From positions 1 to 64,000 of the forward strand of contig JAHBWY010000001.1 of NCBI GenBank assembly GCA_019636735.1: a stretch of DNA of 64,000 nt. Reading direction: 5' to 3'. The notes beneath the pieces are model-generated. The model was not told where the DNA came from and searched no databases. It saw only the letters and a program-made list of their open reading frames with translations. This DNA is from Phycisphaeraceae bacterium. Its GTDB lineage: Bacteria > Planctomycetota > Phycisphaerae > Phycisphaerales > SM1A02. Positions 60,520-64,000 of the stretch are shown here, one piece after another. A program made the translations under genes and the position numbers. The stretch's first letter is position 1, and the number at the start of each line of letters is the position of its first letter.

Positions 60520-61721
60520 CGACGATTCGAACCGCGCTCTTGACCGCACCACTGCTGGCCCTCGCACTCGCAGGGCCGGCAATGGCGGCGACGACCGCGA
60601 CAGCGCAACCGATCATGAACGACCCACCACCCGCACCGAAGAAGATCCTCATCCTTGGAGGCACGGGCCTTCTCGGGCCTCACATCGTTGAACGGGCGCG
60701 CGAGCGCGGGCACGAGGTGACGCTCTTCAACCGTGGTCGTTCGAGTCCAGGCCTCTTCCCCGAGGTCGAGCGCATCGAGGGCGATCGCTACAGCGATCTA
60801 TCCGGACTTGAGAAGGCGGTGAAGGATGGACGCCGCTGGGACGCAGTCATCGACACCTTCACCTATGTGCCCAAGACCGTGACCGATGCGATGGACATTC
60901 TCAAGCCTGCGATGGATCACTTCGTGGTGATCTCGACCATCTCGGTGTACGCCTCGAATGACGAACCCAATGCCGATGAGAGCGCGCCCTTGGCGACGGT
61001 GCCCGATGAGGTCGCCGCGCAGATCACCACCCATGAGCAGGTGGGCCAGCACTATGGCGCCATGAAGGCGCGCGTGGAGAAGGCCGCCGAGGAGAACTTC
61101 CCGGGCAAGGTGACGATCATTCGGCCGGGGCTCATTGTGGGGCCGCGGGACACCACCGGGCGCTACGCGTACTGGCCGATCCGTGCGTCCGAGGGCGGCC
61201 GAATGGTGGCGCCGGGTGACGGCAGCGATCCGATTCAGATCGTCGATGCGCGCGATCTCGCCGACTTCATCGTCACCTGTGTTGAGGAGCGGCACCTTGG
61301 CGTCTACAACGCGGTGAACCCCGCAGGCTCGCTCACCATGCGCGAGGTGGTTGACTCCGCCTGCCGCGTGGCTGGTGGAACGACCACGCCCGTGTGGATT
61401 CCCTTCGAGTTTCTCGCCGAGCAGGGCGTCGCGCCCTGGCAGCAGATGCCCGCGTGGGTGCCGCCGACGCTTCCGGGCTATGCGGGCTTCGGCCGGGTGA
61501 ACACCGATCGCGCGGTGAAAGCGGGGCTCAAGTCGCGCCCGATCGACGAGATCAACCGCGCGATCTTGGAGTACTTCACCACTCGATCCGGTGAGATCCG
61601 CGAGGAGCGGGGCGAGGAGTTTGCTGCGCAGTGGCGGCAGCGGATGCGCGGTGGTCTGCCGAAGGAGAAGGAAGCCGAAGTGCTCGCCGCGTGGGACTCG
61701 AGGAACGCGGCCACTCCATGA
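60516..61721 (+). CDS. Epimerase/reductase-like SDR protein with a signal peptide
   Basis: This 401-residue protein starts at GTG 60516, coupled to the transporter. A clear cleavable signal (TALLTAPLLALALAGPAMAA) is followed by a complete extended-SDR domain: KILILGGTGLLGPHIV dinucleotide motif, VISTISVYASN, YGAMK (YxxxK catalytic pair), VTIIRPGLIVGPRDTTGRYAYWPIRASEGG and VDARDLADFIV. Proteins of this class usually act on nucleotide sugars or RNA in the cytoplasm, so an exported version is unusual. A Twin-Arg motif is not seen. Either the cofactor is bound before export or the signal acts as a membrane anchor. Confidence 0.87.
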   Translation: MTTIRTALLTAPLLALALAGPAMAATTATAQPIMNDPPPAPKKILILGGTGLLGPHIVERARERGHEVTLFNRGRSSPGLFPEVERIEGDRYSDLSGLEKAVKDGRRWDAVIDTFTYVPKTVTDAMDILKPAMDHFVVISTISVYASNDEPNADESAPLATVPDEVAAQITTHEQVGQHYGAMKARVEKAAEENFPGKVTIIRPGLIVGPRDTTGRYAYWPIRASEGGRMVAPGDGSDPIQIVDARDLADFIVTCVEERHLGVYNAVNPAGSLTMREVVDSACRVAGGTTTPVWIPFEFLAEQGVAPWQQMPAWVPPTLPGYAGFGRVNTDRAVKAGLKSRPIDEINRAILEYFTTRSGEIREERGEEFAAQWRQRMRGGLPKEKEAEVLAAWDSRNAATP

Positions 61722-61792
61722 GCGTTGCGCGCAGCGAGCAGCTGACGCGAACACGGCATCCGTCACCGCGCCTTGCGACGCCGACACAAAGA

Positions 61793-61824
61793 GAAAGCCG
61801 CACGCGTCGGGGCCTGCGGCTTTC
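61793..61824. terminator. Bidirectional terminator between convergent genes
   Basis: GAAAGCCGCA (61793-61802) and TGCGGCTTTC (61815-61824) form a perfect 10-bp stem with a 12-nt loop. The A-rich (AAAGAGAAA) side and TTTC side make it suitable for both the SDR gene and the convergent PEP-CTERM gene. Confidence 0.75.
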
Positions 61825-61856
61825 GATATCGAACTCGAAACGGACTGACTTCGCGA

Positions 61857-62588
61857 TCAGCGACGACGACGCGAGCCGCACAGACCGGCCACGCCGAGCA
61901 GCGCGAGGGCACCCGGCACGGGGACCTGGGTGTAGCTCACCGAGTCGATGCCGATGTAGTTGGAGTTCGTGCCGGTCGGCCCGCCGTTCTCAACAAAGTA
62001 GCGAAACGCGAAGCGACCCTGGGCGGGGCCACCAAGGCCCGAGACCGTCACGCTGAACTGCGTCCATACGGTCGGATAGCCGTTCTGGCCTTGGTAGTTG
62101 GGATTGATGTCCAGAAGCAGCGTGCCGAAGTCCCCCACGCCGGTTCCACCCGCCCCGGTGTTCACGCTTGCGCCGTTCGTGCTGAGGCGGAGCTGGAGGC
62201 GATCCGGGAAGTTGTTGCTGATCGACCGCGTCCAGAAGCTGAATGTGTCGCCGTTGTTCAGCGTCTGCTCGGGCGTCATCAGCCAGGTGTTCAGCGTGGT
62301 CGTGCCGGAGCCGCTATTGAAGTTCATGGCAGCGTACGAGTTGTTTGTTCCTGCCTGAGCCGCGAAATTGGCCGGGACGCCTTGGAACACCGAACTGAGT
62401 CCTGCGCTCTCACTCTGGTTCTTGGTCCACCACTGGCCGCTGCTCAGCGTCACGAAGGCACCGGCAGTGTTCGGAGGTGCGGGCCAACTAATCGGAGCCT
62501 CGAAGCCCTCGAAGAAGTCAGCGCCTGCCCCCGTCGTCAGCATCGCTGCCGCAACAAGAGCGCCGCCCACGATCTTCTGAATCTCCAT
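61857..62588 (-). CDS. Secreted choice-of-anchor-type protein with PEP-CTERM-like sorting tail
   Basis: This 243-residue protein starts MEIQKIVGGALVAAAML (ATG 62588, GGAGG 8 nt upstream). A signal ends near GAGA/DFFEGFE. The mature part is a jelly-roll-like domain (FFEGFEAPISWPAPPNTAGAFV, NNSYAAMNFNSGSGTTTLNTWLMTPEQTLNNGDTFSFWTRS, FAFRYFVENGGPTGTNSNYIGIDSVSY), close to 'choice-of-anchor J' adhesion-type domains. The tail VPVPGALALLGVAGL followed by CGSRRRR is a PEP-CTERM-type signal, processed by exosortase for surface anchoring or release. The exosortase gene is not in the window. Confidence 0.85.
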   Translation of the reverse strand: MEIQKIVGGALVAAAMLTTGAGADFFEGFEAPISWPAPPNTAGAFVTLSSGQWWTKNQSESAGLSSVFQGVPANFAAQAGTNNSYAAMNFNSGSGTTTLNTWLMTPEQTLNNGDTFSFWTRSISNNFPDRLQLRLSTNGASVNTGAGGTGVGDFGTLLLDINPNYQGQNGYPTVWTQFSVTVSGLGGPAQGRFAFRYFVENGGPTGTNSNYIGIDSVSYTQVPVPGALALLGVAGLCGSRRRR

Positions 62589-62798
62589 GCTCAGTCCTCC
62601 CTGCTTGGTTCCCTCCCAATGGCGGCCTGGGACACGCATCCCCAACCGCTCCCTCGACGCGGAGTGTATTCCGAGGCGCTTCCCGGATCCCCTGAAAAGA
62701 GCGAATTGCGGTCGCAGCGGTCTGTTGAGGAGCCCGGGTGACCTTCATTTGCACAAGCTCCGGTCGGTCGCTGGTCCTACCGGTGATGTGCGAGACCG

Positions 62799-63869
62799 TC
62801 AGCCCGCCGTCACGGCTCGCTTGTTTGAGCGACCGGCCTCAATGCGGCGCTTCGCATACTCGACGGCCGCATGGTGCGTGCTCGCTGAACTCGAGCCTTC
62901 CTTCAGAACCGCGAGCGTGGTGTGCTCGATCGCTTCGACCTTGCGGTCGATCTCCTGCTCGCTCATGCCCAGGTAGAGACCGGCGAGCCGGATGAGTCCG
63001 CCTGCGTTCACCACGAAGTCCGGACCGTAGACAATGCCTCGCGCCTTGAGGCGCGGGCCGTCCTCCCCCGGGTGCAGCAGCTGGTTGTTCGCGGTTCCGC
63101 AAACGATCTGGCACTGGAGGCGATCGATTGTCGGATGATCGAGCACGCCGCCGAGCGCGCACGGTGCCACGATGTCGCACTTGGTGTGGAAGAGGTTGTC
63201 GTCGGTGCCGAGTGCCTCGATTCCGAGATCCTTCACCGCGCGGTCGAGTGCAGCGCGATTCACATCGGTCGCGATGACCTTGGCCCCCGCATCGCGGCAG
63301 AGCTTCGCCAGCTTGTAGCCCGTCGCGCCGACGCCCTGAATGGCCACGGTGAGCCCCGAGAAATCGACCTTCTTGCCGAGGTGCTTCAGGCACGCCTTCA
63401 TGCCGTTGAAGCAGCCGAGCGAAGTGAAGGGCGACGGGTCGCCGCCGTGGCTCACGGTTTCACCGCCCATGATGTGCGGCGTCTCGGTCGCCATCCAATC
63501 GCAGAACTGCGTGTTGACGCCGACATCCTCGGCCGCGATGTAGGTGCCGCCGAATGTGTCGACGAAGCGACCCATGGCGCGAGCCTCGGCCTCGGTCGGA
63601 TGGGCTCCAGGCTTCGCGAGAATGACGCTCTTTGCGCCACCCATCGGCAGTTCCGCCGCGGCGCTCTTGTAGGTCATGCCCTCGGAGAGGCGAAGGACAT
63701 CGCGGATGGCTTCCGCTTCATCGGTGTACGCCCAGCGCCGGGTGCCGCCGAGGGCGTTGCCGAGCACCGTGCTGTGAATCGCGATGATCGCGCGGAGGCC
63801 GGTCGCCTGGTCGTGGTGAAAGGCGAGGCGCTCGTGTCCGTGGCTGGCGAGGAGCTCGAAGATCTTCAT
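62799..63869 (-). CDS. ldh: Leucine dehydrogenase (Glu/Leu/Phe/Val dehydrogenase family)
   Basis: This 356-residue NAD-dependent amino-acid dehydrogenase deaminates branched-chain amino acids to 2-oxoacids. It has the catalytic Lys region MTYKSAAAELPMGGAKSVIL, the nucleotide-binding motif VAIQGVGATGYKLAKLC, EDVGVNTQFCDWM and the C-terminal NAGGLIRLAGLYLGMS. Gly/Met positions fit leucine or valine better than glutamate, but phenylalanine dehydrogenase is close in sequence. Together with E1/E2 genes a few kilobases away, it could feed branched-chain oxoacids into an acyl-CoA route. ATG 63869 is the natural start. Confidence 0.88.
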   Translation of the reverse strand: MKIFELLASHGHERLAFHHDQATGLRAIIAIHSTVLGNALGGTRRWAYTDEAEAIRDVLRLSEGMTYKSAAAELPMGGAKSVILAKPGAHPTEAEARAMGRFVDTFGGTYIAAEDVGVNTQFCDWMATETPHIMGGETVSHGGDPSPFTSLGCFNGMKACLKHLGKKVDFSGLTVAIQGVGATGYKLAKLCRDAGAKVIATDVNRAALDRAVKDLGIEALGTDDNLFHTKCDIVAPCALGGVLDHPTIDRLQCQIVCGTANNQLLHPGEDGPRLKARGIVYGPDFVVNAGGLIRLAGLYLGMSEQEIDRKVEAIEHTTLAVLKEGSSSASTHHAAVEYAKRRIEAGRSNKRAVTAG

Positions 63870-63956
63870 GGGAGGGAGGAGCCTAGCGAAGGGTCTTGAT
63901 CACTTCCAACAGCGTCCCACGAAGTTCAGGTTTCGCACCGGGTGTTCACACCGGTG

Positions 63957-64000
63957 TCACACCTTGCCGAGTCGAGCCGCGTCGAACTTGCTTCCGCTGC
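63957..64000 (-). CDS. 3' end of a gene entering from the right edge
   Basis: Reading the minus strand from the window edge gives the short frame SGSKFDAARLGKV and a TGA at 63959-63957. The protein-like ending, on the same strand as leucine dehydrogenase and 87 bp before its start, suggests the end of an upstream gene of the same operon. It is too short to identify. Confidence 0.35.
   Translation of the reverse strand, partial: SGSKFDAARLGKV

Noticed and set aside
63948..63957. Palindrome ACACCGGTGT upstream of leucine dehydrogenase as an operator
   Set aside because: It is a single 10-bp palindrome overlapping the end of the preceding gene, with no second site; chance is likely.
1..64000. 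Search for tRNA, rRNA, riboswitch and transposase features
   Set aside because: No cloverleaf with a GGTTCRA arm, rRNA core, known riboswitch core or transposase/integrase domain was recognised by eye. Short RNAs could still be missed.

Overview
The window is GC-rich, densely packed bacterial DNA that fits a planctomycete, most likely of the Phycisphaerae/Phycisphaerales type. That placement is an inference from several features. There is a secreted protein ending in paired dockerin-like repeats, an Rhs core carrying an embedded dockerin-like Asp/Asn loop, and a PEP-CTERM-like sorting tail. There is also a MoxR/DUF58/BatA/VWA/DUF4175 operon, an ECF sigma gene coupled to a giant VIT/VWA membrane protein, and many GTG or TTG starts. 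No rRNA, tRNA, CRISPR array or intact insertion sequence was recognised.

Layout. 1-3256: the 3' end of a beta-helix/dockerin-type secreted protein, a hairpin-rich spacer, a 5'-truncated Rhs core fragment and a possible immunity gene. Two copies of a 45-bp structured element lie on either side of the Rhs cassette. 3257-5710: comEC. 5625-19290 (minus): an eight-gene, mostly overlapping operon running MoxR ATPase, DUF58, BatA-type VWA, a second VWA/glutamine-amidotransferase-like protein, a DUF4175-type coiled-coil protein, a poly-Gln exported protein, a prenyltransferase/squalene-cyclase-repeat protein and an exported protein of unknown function. 19313-22065: mutM facing dnaA, with a candidate replication origin between them. 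22274-31243: an RNase Z-like hydrolase, a phosphorelay/c-di-GMP group (Hpt, REC-GGDEF, HDOD with degenerate GGDEF, PilZ), recO, an M16 protease, lipA and an ECF sigma factor. 31240-35220: the VIT/VWA membrane protein coupled to that sigma factor.

35266-41000: a ThuA-like protein, a lipoprotein, deoC, three small membrane proteins and a nucleotide-sugar dehydrogenase. 41239-52175 (minus): a nine-gene respiratory operon with caa3-type oxidase subunits II, I and III, a fused subunit-IV-like membrane protein, a diheme cytochrome, a Rieske protein, a fused cytochrome b/c, a CtaG-polyferredoxin fusion and a FixH-like protein. Together these could form a complete quinol-to-oxygen chain. 52502-55243: a GH63-like glucosidase. 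55263-59010 (minus): E2, E1-beta and E1-alpha of a 2-oxoacid dehydrogenase, whose lipoyl cofactor would be made by LipA from the same window. 59173-61721: a nucleotide-transporter-like MFS protein overlapping a signal-peptide-bearing epimerase-like protein. 61857-64000: a PEP-CTERM-type secreted protein, leucine dehydrogenase and the tail of one more gene.

The strongest candidates for something new are the ECF sigma/anti-sigma-like/VIT-VWA unit, the CtaG-polyferredoxin fusion in the bc-caa3 operon, the paired structured element around the Rhs cassette, and the eight-gene MoxR/VWA/prenyltransferase-fold operon. All calls come from reading the sequence; no database search was run.
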